DNA from: an uncultured Bacteroidales bacterium
GTDB taxonomy: Bacteria > Bacteroidota > Bacteroidia > Bacteroidales > P3
Length of the DNA stretch: 64,000 bases
NCBI GenBank assembly: GCA_900318835.1
Contig: ONLW01000008.1
Coordinates: 23,555-87,554, forward strand
Direction of reading: 5' to 3'
Part shown: positions 26,317 through 33,725 of the stretch, in pieces
Position numbering within the stretch: the first letter of the stretch is position 1
How the letters are laid out: every line of letters begins with the position of its first letter
Position numbers and translations under genes: made by a program
The notes under the pieces: model-generated
The model's database searches: none
What the model was told of the DNA's origin: nothing
What the model saw: only the letters and a program-made list of their open reading frames with translations

Positions 26317-27386
26317 CCATCGTCGGGGCGCGTCCCCAGTTCATCAAGGCAGCAGCCATCTCTCATGTTATCAAAGAGAAATACACCAACCGCATCAGCG
26401 AAGACATCCTCCATACGGGACAGCACTATGACAACAACATGTCGGGTCAGTTCTTCACTGAACTTGACATACCCCTCCCAAAGTACAACCTCGGAGTAGG
26501 CTCCGGTTCCCATGGAGCACAGACCGCAATCATGCTAAAAGGCATCGAAGATATCTTACTATCAAAGCATTATGATGGAGTACTGGTCTACGGTGACACC
26601 AACTCGACCCTTGCCGGTGCATTGGCAGCATCCAAGCTACATATCCCTGTCTATCATGTGGAAGCGGGGCTCCGTTCGTTCAACCGCAACATGCCGGAAG
26701 AAATCAATCGCATTGTGACCGACCATGTCTCGTCACTCCTGTTTGCCCCCACACAGACCGCCATGCAAAACCTATGGAACGAGGGGTTTAAGGGAAACAA
26801 CGTAGTCTTCAGCGGCGACGTGATGTACGACAACGTCCTCCATTATTCAAGCCTTTCACCTTTCACCTCTCACCTTTCACCTTTCATCCTCGCCACTGTC
26901 CACCGCGACTTCAACACCGACCATCCGGAGAGGTTAAACAACATACTATCAGCGCTTAATACAATAGCAGAACATTATAACACCAAAGTATTATTTCCCG
27001 TTCATCCCCGGACAAAGAAACAATTAGATACTTTTAACCTTCACCTTTCACCTTTCACCTTTCACCTTGTTGAGCCCCTCTCCTATCTGGAGACTCTGGC
27101 GGCATTGCAGAAATCGCGCCTTGTCCTGACCGACAGCGGTGGACTGCAGAAAGAGGCCTACTTCTGCCGAAAAGGCTGTGTGGTATTGCGTCCGGAGACG
27201 GAATGGGAGGAACTCGTCGAAGACGGCGCCGCCCTGCTGGCCGATGCCGACAAAGAGAAAATTTTAAAGGCAACCGAAGCTCTCATTGACAAAAAGATAG
27301 AACCGTCACATCACTTCGGAGACGGAAATGCTGCCGAAATAATTGTAGAAAAAATAGTTAACAGGCAAAAAGATTTTGCTGTTTGA
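26301..27386 (+). CDS. wecB: UDP-N-acetylglucosamine 2-epimerase (non-hydrolysing)
   Basis: A 361-residue GT-B-fold enzyme interconverting UDP-GlcNAc and UDP-ManNAc. Seen motifs: IVGARPQFIKAAA, VYGDTNSTLAGALAA, HVEAGLRSFNRNMPEEINR and TDSGGLQKEA. Two heptamer minisatellites are inserted in frame: one codes for SPFTSHLSPF directly before the conserved ILATVHRDF strand, the other for LHLSPFTFHL before the VEPLSYLE segment. Both fall in surface loops, so activity is probably kept. Start at 26301 because homology begins there. It ends the first transcription unit, and its 3' end carries the -33 box of the wza promoter. No wecC for the acid is present. Confidence 0.9.
   Translation: MHKILTIVGARPQFIKAAAISHVIKEKYTNRISEDILHTGQHYDNNMSGQFFTELDIPLPKYNLGVGSGSHGAQTAIMLKGIEDILLSKHYDGVLVYGDTNSTLAGALAASKLHIPVYHVEAGLRSFNRNMPEEINRIVTDHVSSLLFAPTQTAMQNLWNEGFKGNNVVFSGDVMYDNVLHYSSLSPFTSHLSPFILATVHRDFNTDHPERLNNILSALNTIAEHYNTKVLFPVHPRTKKQLDTFNLHLSPFTFHLVEPLSYLETLAALQKSRLVLTDSGGLQKEAYFCRKGCVVLRPETEWEELVEDGAALLADADKEKILKATEALIDKKIEPSHHFGDGNAAEIIVEKIVNRQKDFAV
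26852..26889 (+). repeat. Heptamer minisatellite (TTTCACC) in wecB, first array
   Basis: Five TTTCACC-type units, starting CCTTTCACCTTTCACCTCTC, in the coding orientation that is free of stops. It codes for LSPFTSHLSPF. Confidence 0.85.
27036..27068 (+). repeat. Heptamer minisatellite (TTTCACC) in wecB, second array
   Basis: Four nearly perfect units, starting AACCTTCACCTTTCACCTTT, in the same orientation as the first array. It codes for LHLSPFTFHL, the exact seven-residue period predicted from the heptamer. Confidence 0.85.
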
Positions 27387-27405
27387 TAAATAATACGTAT
27401 CTTTG
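27375..27405 (+). promoter_or_regulatory. Promoter of the wza-wzc operon
   Basis: TTTG (27375-27378), a 19-base spacer and TATCTTTG (27398-27405): a full match to the Bacteroidota -33/-7 promoter. The -33 box lies inside the last codons of wecB. Confidence 0.8.
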
Positions 27406-27418
27406 CAGATACAAAACG

Positions 27419-27450
27419 AATGCTGCACATAAGTGCAACGCATTTGTTTT
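27419..27450 (+). promoter_or_regulatory. Possible transcription attenuator in the wza leader
   Basis: AATGC (27419-27423) pairs with GCATT (27440-27444) and TGCAC (27424-27428) with GTGCA (27433-27437) around loop ATAA, followed by TTGTTTT. It sits just after the expected transcription start, so it could stop or slow polymerase before wza. Confidence 0.4.
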
Positions 27451-27481
27451 TAGTGCAATAAAAGAAAGATGGTTGCATTTT

Positions 27482-28264
27482 ATGAATAAGGAAAATATTA
27501 TAATATCTGTCGTGAGTCTCACAATAGCCATTCTTATGGCATCATGTGTCACGCCCAGACGTGTGAACTACCTACAAGACATGACCCAAGGCAGCCAGAT
27601 TCAGATAGAGAACAAATTTGAGGCCGCAATAGCCAGCTATGACGAACTGAGCATCACCGTCTCCACCTCCAGCAGCAAGAAAGAGCTTGCTGCACCATTC
27701 AACTTCTCCAGTGGTGCCAACAGTCCTTCTGCCAACAACAACTCCCTTTACCTTGTAGATGTTAACGGCAACATCCAGATGCCCATTCTCGGCAACATCC
27801 ATGTGGCCGGTCTCACCCGACTGCAACTTCAGGACACCCTAACCGCCATGCTCAAAAACGGAGGTTACATTGACGAGCCCTTTGTGATGGTCCGCTTCAA
27901 CAACTTCAAGGTCTTCTTCCTTGGTGGTGGCAAAGGGAAGGTATTGAATATCCCTAACGAGCGTTGCACATTCCTGGAAGCTCTGGCCATGCTGGGAAGC
28001 GACGTGGACCTCCACACCCGCCGCGACCATATCGCCGTCATGCGTGAAATCAACGGCAAGATGGTGATGCGCTACCTCGACCCCCGTTCCTCCGATGTCT
28101 TCAACGACCCCTTCTTCATGCTCCAGCAAAACGACTTCATCATTGCCGACACCTACAACAATGGCATCGTGAGGAACGAATTCTCCTACTGGCTCGGCAT
28201 CGCCTCTGTCATGATGTCGGCCGCCTCCCTGATTCTTTCCATCGCCGTTCTCAGCAAAAAATAA
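27482..28264 (+). CDS. wza: Outer-membrane polysaccharide export lipoprotein (Wza family)
   Basis: A 260-residue lipoprotein (lipobox LMASC, Cys22) with the polysaccharide export domain YDELSITVSTSSSKKEL, the SLBB-like part VDVNGNIQMPILGNIHVAGL and a C-terminal hydrophobic helix (WLGIASVMMSAASLILSIAV), as in Bacteroidota relatives of Wza. It would form the outer-membrane exit pore for the glycan. Start at 27482 gives the signal peptide; upstream in-frame residues lie in the leader. Five bases separate it from wzc. Confidence 0.88.
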   Translation: MNKENIIISVVSLTIAILMASCVTPRRVNYLQDMTQGSQIQIENKFEAAIASYDELSITVSTSSSKKELAAPFNFSSGANSPSANNNSLYLVDVNGNIQMPILGNIHVAGLTRLQLQDTLTAMLKNGGYIDEPFVMVRFNNFKVFFLGGGKGKVLNIPNERCTFLEALAMLGSDVDLHTRRDHIAVMREINGKMVMRYLDPRSSDVFNDPFFMLQQNDFIIADTYNNGIVRNEFSYWLGIASVMMSAASLILSIAVLSKK

Positions 28265-28269
28265 TTCCC

Positions 28270-30759
28270 ATGGCCGAAGAAAAGAAGAACGCAGACCTCT
28301 CTTTCCTCGAAGAAAAGAACACACAGAAGATTCATGTCAAGGACATCCTCTTCACCATGCTGAGGAATATCCATTGGCTGGTACTCTGCGGTGCTATGGG
28401 AGCCATCGTCGCAGGCTACTATGTACGCCATCAAGACAGGATTTACGAGAGCAACGCCCGTGTTCTTATTAAAGGTTCTTCCACCGGAAGCAACGAAAAC
28501 GCCATCCGCGAGGCCAACATCAAGAACATGTTCTCCACCCGGGCGCTCTACAACAGCTCCATCAACAATGAGATGATGCTTCTCACATCAAAATCAGCCC
28601 TGACAGATGTAGCGAGAAACCTGAAGCTCAATATCGTATATACCGCAAAAACCCGCTTGGTCAACCGCACCAAGGACCTCTACGGAGAATCGCCTTTCAC
28701 TATCGACTTCATTGACAACGACGAGGAAGATTATGTCACTTTCACAGCCACCGTCAATGACGAGAACCGCATCACCATTGCCACCCCGGACTATTCTCCC
28801 CTAAGAATCAGATTCGATGATACCGTAGCTACCCCCTTCGGACGCATCGTGGCCCACAAGACATGGTTCTTCAACACCAGCTATCGCGAAATTCCCATCA
28901 CCGTAACCCACTACAGCCTCAGTGCTGCAGCAGAAAAATACCGTGCCGCACTGCAAGTCAGCCGCAACGATGACTATAACACCATCGTCAATATCTCGCT
29001 CCGCGACGTCTCCCCCATCCGTGCAAAAGAAGTCATCAGCGAAGCCATCACAGTCTACAACAACGATGCCGTCAAGGACAAGGAGCGCATCATTGCCGAG
29101 ACCTACGACTACATCAACACCCGTCTTGCAATGCTGCATTCCGACCTCGGTATTCAGGAGAATGCCTTGGCCAACTTCAAACGCGAAAACCAACTCCTCG
29201 ACATCTCCTCTTACGGACAGAGCTACCTCCAGTCGAGCATCCAGTCGTCGGAGGAAATCGACCGTCTGAAGAAACAACTCTCGCAGGCACGATACCTGAC
29301 GCAAATCAACCAATCCAGTGATGCCGCCAGACTTATCCCTCCCACCATCGGCCTTGACGACGAGAACATCATGAACCTCATCAACAAGCACAACACCTTG
29401 GTACTTGAACTGGAGAAATACCAGAGTCCCAATAGCCCTGTTGTGAAGGCCAAGACGGAGGAGCTCCGCACGCTACGGACGAATATGAACCACCTGCTCG
29501 ACGGCTATATCGGCATGCTTCAGGAACGTATAGCAGAGACCCAGATCATTGCCTCAAAAGCCTCCTCAAAAATGAGCCAGGTTCCCCAGCAGCAGCTCTA
29601 TATCGAAAATTTGGAACGCCTGCAGAAGATCAAGGAAGAGCTCTATCTCCACCTATTAAGCCGACGCGAGGAGTTGATGATCAGCAAGCCCTCCATCGAG
29701 CCGAACGGCAAGATTCTCGACCCTGCCCGAATCAACCGCACCCCCGTGTCGCCCAACGAAACAAAGACCACTTTGACAGGTCTCCTCATCGGCCTGCTCA
29801 TCCCCGTGAGTATCTTCTTCCTGCGTCGACTGCTCGACACCAAAGTCAAATACCATAACGACATCACAGGTGTCACCAGCGCACCATTCCTCTGCGAGAT
29901 TCCCGCACGTCAAAAAGACGACGACCGCGAAGTGGTGGTAACCTCGCACGACCACGACATCATGTCGGAATCCTTCCGCCTGCTGCGCACCAAGATCGAC
30001 TTCCTCGGCACCCGCGAGGAAGGCAGCAAGTGCAGGGTGCTCATGGTCACCTCCCTGCTCCCCGGCATGGGCAAGACATTCATCTCGGCCAATATCGCCT
30101 CAGGATTCGGCATCGCCGACAAACAGGTGATACTCATCGACCTTGACCTGCGCAGAGGCTCCCTTACCCGCAAGTTTTACTCCCGCAAACACCCCGGCCT
30201 CTCCAACTACTTGTCAGGACACACCGACGACTGGCAGTCCATCATCACCTCCAACCTCATCAGTAATGGTGTCGACAGCATCTTCACCGGCACCATCCCG
30301 CCCAACCCTGCCGAGTTGCTCAGCAACGGCCGTTTCGAGAATCTCATTGCACATTTGCGCGAACAATACGACTACATCATCCTCGACACTGCCCCCACAG
30401 GTCTGGTGGTCGACACCGATATCATCAAGAAGATGGTCGACAACACCCTGTTTGTCATCCGATACAACAAATTCGACAAACGCCTTCTCAATACCATCGA
30501 CGAGATGTACAAAGACCAGACGTACCCCAACCTCTCGCTCGTACTCAACGATGTCCACTACAAGAAGCTGATGCCGTATGAAAAGAAATACGGCTACGGT
30601 TACGGATATGGCTACGGATATGGCTATGGTTACGGATATGGCTACGGGTATGGCTATGGTTACGGATATGGCTACGGGGAGAGCGAACGGGAAAAAGATG
30701 CAGCAGAAAATGACGCCGCGAAAAAAAACAAAAATAATCATGACAACCGTCAAGGCTGA
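28270..30759 (+). CDS. wzc: Polysaccharide co-polymerase and BY-kinase (Wzc)
   Basis: An 829-residue inner-membrane protein. A Wzz-type chain-length domain lies between two membrane helices (about residues 37-55 and 500-518) with long periplasmic coiled coil. The cytoplasmic tyrosine kinase has Walker A LPGMGKTF (Lys602), Walker A' VILIDLDLRRG (about 620-630) and Walker B YIILDTAP (about 702-709). The tail has fifteen consecutive Tyr-Gly pairs from residue 774, an extreme form of the autophosphorylated tyrosine cluster of this family. It would control chain length and opening of the Wza channel by cycles of phosphorylation; the matching phosphatase is not seen here. Confidence 0.92.
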   Translation: MAEEKKNADLSFLEEKNTQKIHVKDILFTMLRNIHWLVLCGAMGAIVAGYYVRHQDRIYESNARVLIKGSSTGSNENAIREANIKNMFSTRALYNSSINNEMMLLTSKSALTDVARNLKLNIVYTAKTRLVNRTKDLYGESPFTIDFIDNDEEDYVTFTATVNDENRITIATPDYSPLRIRFDDTVATPFGRIVAHKTWFFNTSYREIPITVTHYSLSAAAEKYRAALQVSRNDDYNTIVNISLRDVSPIRAKEVISEAITVYNNDAVKDKERIIAETYDYINTRLAMLHSDLGIQENALANFKRENQLLDISSYGQSYLQSSIQSSEEIDRLKKQLSQARYLTQINQSSDAARLIPPTIGLDDENIMNLINKHNTLVLELEKYQSPNSPVVKAKTEELRTLRTNMNHLLDGYIGMLQERIAETQIIASKASSKMSQVPQQQLYIENLERLQKIKEELYLHLLSRREELMISKPSIEPNGKILDPARINRTPVSPNETKTTLTGLLIGLLIPVSIFFLRRLLDTKVKYHNDITGVTSAPFLCEIPARQKDDDREVVVTSHDHDIMSESFRLLRTKIDFLGTREEGSKCRVLMVTSLLPGMGKTFISANIASGFGIADKQVILIDLDLRRGSLTRKFYSRKHPGLSNYLSGHTDDWQSIITSNLISNGVDSIFTGTIPPNPAELLSNGRFENLIAHLREQYDYIILDTAPTGLVVDTDIIKKMVDNTLFVIRYNKFDKRLLNTIDEMYKDQTYPNLSLVLNDVHYKKLMPYEKKYGYGYGYGYGYGYGYGYGYGYGYGYGYGYGESEREKDAAENDAAKKNKNNHDNRQG
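30589..30678 (+). repeat. Tandem repeat coding the (Tyr-Gly)15 tail
   Basis: Fifteen TAY-GGN hexamers (for example TACGGATATGGCTACGGATA), partly arranged in larger repeats of 18 to 30 bases such as GGCTATGGTTACGGATAT. The copy number could change by recombination or slippage in steps that keep the frame. Confidence 0.9.
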
Positions 30760-30777
30760 AAAGCAGAAAATAAGGAA

Positions 30778-32268
30778 ATGAAAAAAGTTCTGACTGTACT
30801 ATTATTTCTGATAGCAAGTTCGAGTTACTCGATGGCTCAAAAAAGCGGATGGCGTGGAGTCGCACTCGGTGCCGACCGTGACTCTCTGATGTATATCATA
30901 GCGTCACCATTCGACAACTGGTACATCAACACCAGCATCGGAGTGCAGACCTACATCGGCAACACACCCGACAATCCGGCAGCATGGAACAAGGCAGACC
31001 TCGGCACACGTGTCGAGATAGGGAAATGGGTTATCCCCGATGTTGCCGTCTCCCTCCGTCTGGGCTTTGCCACCGCCCATAGCAAATCGATTCACGTCGG
31101 AAACAACCCCTTGACCGACCCCGACAACGCCGTCACCTACGACGGTGCCGAACACATCTACTACCCTATCAGCGCTTACCTCGCCACAGCCATGGGTATT
31201 GTAACCTTTGACTGGACCAACTTCTTCCACGGCTACGAAGCCGGAAAACGCCGCCATTGGCATTTCTACACTCCGGTGGGGCTGGGTGGTATCGTCATGT
31301 TTGGCAAAATCGTCAACCAAAACTATGTAAACAAGGTTAACAACAACCCCGACGAAAAGGATGTAGAACTCGGTGACTTCAGCAGAAACTTCGAATTCGC
31401 ATTCACAGGTGGAATGGCCACCGAATTCTTTGCCACTAAGCACATCTCCTTCAACGCCTCACTCGAATTCCTCATTGCCCGAGGCAGCCTCGACGACTAC
31501 AACTACAACCTCGATGCCGACATGCGCCACGTGGACATCATCCCCTCGCTCTACCTCGGCGCACGATTCAACCTGCTGAAGAGCGTCACAAAATACAACC
31601 CCTACACGCATGAATCAAGCCGCGAAAAAGTCAACCACGAATTCCTCGCCTATGGCACACGGGGCACCATACCGAACCTCAACGCCAAAATTGAGCGCCT
31701 CTATCGCGAACGCGACTCCATCCAGAACCTGGCTGGCGACCGTGCCCATGCCGACTCGCTGCGCATCGACGACATCGACCACGAGCTCGACAGCATCAGA
31801 GCGCTGATAGACCAACTGCGGAACGAGCAAGACAAGCCCCGGAATATCTTTGATGAACTCTTGGATGTCAACGAGATTCTCAACCTACCTGCCGCCATTG
31901 TCTACTATCAGCTCGACAAATACGACCTCGACTATAACGCCTGCAAACGCCTGGAAGACTTCGCCAAAGTAGTCCGTCGCCTCGACGACACTACCGAGTA
32001 CTACATCATCGGTGCTGCCGACTCCGTCACCGGCTCAATCCGCCACAACCAATGGCTCTCCGAACGCCGCTCCGAGGCCGCCTACAACATGCTGGTCGAT
32101 ACCTACGGCATCAACGCCAATCAGCTTATCCGCGTAAATGCCGGTGGTATCAATATCTACGACCCCAAGGAAAACAACCGCATGGCCATGATCATTCAGC
32201 GCACCCCGATTACCGAAGAAATTGTCGAACGCTGGAAGCGAATGAGCACAGAGCGAATGAAACAGTAA
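30778..32268 (+). CDS. OmpA-family outer-membrane protein
   Basis: A 496-residue protein with a cleavable signal (ends SYSMAQ), a beta-barrel-like N-terminal 280 residues, a predicted coiled coil around residues 300-355 (IERLYRERDSIQNLAGDRAH) and a C-terminal OmpA peptidoglycan-binding domain (YYQLDKYDLDYNACKRLEDF, WLSERRSEAAYNML). It follows wzc by 18 bases and is probably co-transcribed, so it may stabilise the export machinery by linking outer membrane and wall. Barrel size and partner are inferred. Confidence 0.82.
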   Translation: MKKVLTVLLFLIASSSYSMAQKSGWRGVALGADRDSLMYIIASPFDNWYINTSIGVQTYIGNTPDNPAAWNKADLGTRVEIGKWVIPDVAVSLRLGFATAHSKSIHVGNNPLTDPDNAVTYDGAEHIYYPISAYLATAMGIVTFDWTNFFHGYEAGKRRHWHFYTPVGLGGIVMFGKIVNQNYVNKVNNNPDEKDVELGDFSRNFEFAFTGGMATEFFATKHISFNASLEFLIARGSLDDYNYNLDADMRHVDIIPSLYLGARFNLLKSVTKYNPYTHESSREKVNHEFLAYGTRGTIPNLNAKIERLYRERDSIQNLAGDRAHADSLRIDDIDHELDSIRALIDQLRNEQDKPRNIFDELLDVNEILNLPAAIVYYQLDKYDLDYNACKRLEDFAKVVRRLDDTTEYYIIGAADSVTGSIRHNQWLSERRSEAAYNMLVDTYGINANQLIRVNAGGINIYDPKENNRMAMIIQRTPITEEIVERWKRMSTERMKQ

Positions 32269-32379
32269 GTCCGTCCTCTCGACGACACCCAGCCATAGGC
32301 CGGAATCCCACCCTACGGATTTCAGCCTTTTTTTGTTAACAAACCTTAACACCCTCTTGCCCCAATCACCCTACCATCC

Positions 32380-32437
32380 CCCTACCAACACCCTACCAAC
32401 TCCTACCATGGTAGGAGTTGGTAGGGTGTTGGTAGGG
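32380..32437. repeat. Palindromic CCTACCAAC-unit repeat, copy D (perfect, 58 bp)
   Basis: Perfect 29-base arms with no spacer, centre CCATGG. Left arm starts CCCTACCAACACCCTACCAA; further CCTACCATC units continue outward on the left without a partner on the right. It stands between convergent operons. Confidence 0.97.
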
Positions 32438-32475
32438 AGTTAACAGGTTGTTGACAATTAGTTAGCATTAGGCAT

Positions 32476-32524
32476 GAAAAAGGGGTCGCGGAATGGATTT
32501 CTGCCCATTCCGCGACCCTAAATT
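32476..32524. terminator. Bidirectional terminator between OmpA and OmpH operons
   Basis: GGGTCGCGGAATGG (32483-32496) pairs perfectly with CCATTCCGCGACCC (32505-32518). T-run for the minus strand is at 32480-32476 (TTTTTC); weaker TTTT on the plus strand follows. It ends the minus-strand OmpH/BamA unit. Confidence 0.85.
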
Positions 32525-32541
32525 TTGTTAAACGGAATATC

Positions 32542-33054
32542 TTACTTCAGGCCAAGTTTCTTCTTGACAAGAGGCATAATGTCGTCGCTGTCCTGCGAGT
32601 AGAGGACGGCCGCGGTGCCGGAGTCGAGGACGTAGGTGTAGCCACCCTCGGCCGCCACATCGGAGATGGCCTTCTTGGCACGGTCGATGATAGGCTTCAG
32701 CAGGTCTTGCTCACGCTGCTGGAGCTGTTTCTGGGCATTCTCCTGAAACTCCTGGATACGGGTGCCCATGTCCTGAAGCTCACGCTGTTTGGTGTTGCGG
32801 ATAAGCTCGGTCCAACCCGACTGCTTCTCCATGTACTCGTTGTAACGCTTCTCCATCTCAGACTGCATAGACTTGAGCTGCTCCTCAAGGCCGGTCACTT
32901 CCTGCTGGAGGATGGCCTGGGCCGAGTCGCGGCCGGGCATAATCTGCATCAGGTCGTTGGAGTTGATGTGGCCAAGTTTGATGTTCTTCTGGGCCATGGC
33001 GTTGCCGCCGCAAAGGAAGAGGCAGGCAACAATTGCGATTAAGGTCTTTTTCAT
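32542..33054 (-). CDS. OmpH/Skp-family periplasmic chaperone
   Basis: A 170-residue protein with signal peptide (ends GNAMAQ) and the long helical-hairpin composition of Skp (EQLKSMQSEMEKRYNEYMEK, QELQDMGTRIQEFQENAQKQ). It should bind unfolded outer-membrane proteins in the periplasm. It is the second of two paralogues directly downstream of bamA, the usual arrangement in Bacteroidota. Confidence 0.88.
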   Translation of the reverse strand: MKKTLIAIVACLFLCGGNAMAQKNIKLGHINSNDLMQIMPGRDSAQAILQQEVTGLEEQLKSMQSEMEKRYNEYMEKQSGWTELIRNTKQRELQDMGTRIQEFQENAQKQLQQREQDLLKPIIDRAKKAISDVAAEGGYTYVLDSGTAAVLYSQDSDDIMPLVKKKLGLK

Positions 33055-33068
33055 CTGTTGTATATTTT

Positions 33069-33722
33069 TTAGAGTTTTTTCGGTCTCATGGGTTCCATGT
33101 CCTTCCCCGGACGGCTACCGCGGTCGTTGTCGCGTTTCCGCATCTCGGGGTTGGTGGGTTTCTTCTTGGGCTCGTCAGCGCCAGCGGGTTCCGAAGAAGC
33201 ACCTGGTTTGTAGCCAAGCGATTGGAGGACATCGTCACTGATGTCGAATTTCTTGTTGGCGAAAAGCACAGCGGGGCTGCCAGCCTTGTCGAAGACAAAG
33301 GCGTAGTTCTTCTCCTGCGAGATGCGCTCGATGGCGGCATAAACGCGGTCTTGAACGGGTTTAAGCAGCTCGGCACGCTTCTTGTCAAGGTCGCCGCCTG
33401 CACCAAAACGCTGCTGTTGAAGAGCTCTCAATTCCTGTTCTCTGGACTTGATTTCCTCCTGACGGCGTTTCTTCAGATTATCAGGCAGCAAATAACTCTC
33501 CTGCTCATATTCAGCACGAAGGGCTTCAATCTCCGACACCTTGTCTTCCAGCTCTTTCTGCCAGTCGGACACATACTTGTCGAGACGCTTCTGGGCATTG
33601 GCATAATCGGGGATGCTACGCAACACATAGTCGGTGTTGACGCAGGCGAACTTCTGCTGCGCCGCTACAGGCATAACAGCGAAGCAAAAGACCGAGAGGA
33701 ATATCAATATCCTGGTTTTCAT
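33069..33722 (-). CDS. OmpH/Skp-family periplasmic chaperone
   Basis: A 217-residue paralogue of its neighbour with signal peptide (ends VAAQQ) and coiled-coil tentacle region (KELEDKVSEIEALRAEYEQE). It is longer, with a proline- and lysine-rich tail (EPKKKPTNPEMRKRDNDRGS) not found in the shorter copy. Located three bases after bamA and surely co-transcribed with it. Confidence 0.87.
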   Translation of the reverse strand: MKTRILIFLSVFCFAVMPVAAQQKFACVNTDYVLRSIPDYANAQKRLDKYVSDWQKELEDKVSEIEALRAEYEQESYLLPDNLKKRRQEEIKSREQELRALQQQRFGAGGDLDKKRAELLKPVQDRVYAAIERISQEKNYAFVFDKAGSPAVLFANKKFDISDDVLQSLGYKPGASSEPAGADEPKKKPTNPEMRKRDNDRGSRPGKDMEPMRPKKL

Positions 33723-33725
33723 GTT

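Noticed and set aside
26852-27068. wecB as a pseudogene because of repeat insertion
   Set aside because: The frame stays open through both arrays and all catalytic motifs are present on either side.
30589-30678. Tyr-Gly tail as an assembly artefact
   Set aside because: Codons vary between repeats (TAC/TAT, GGC/GGT/GGA/GGG), and a tyrosine-rich tail is expected in BY-kinases.
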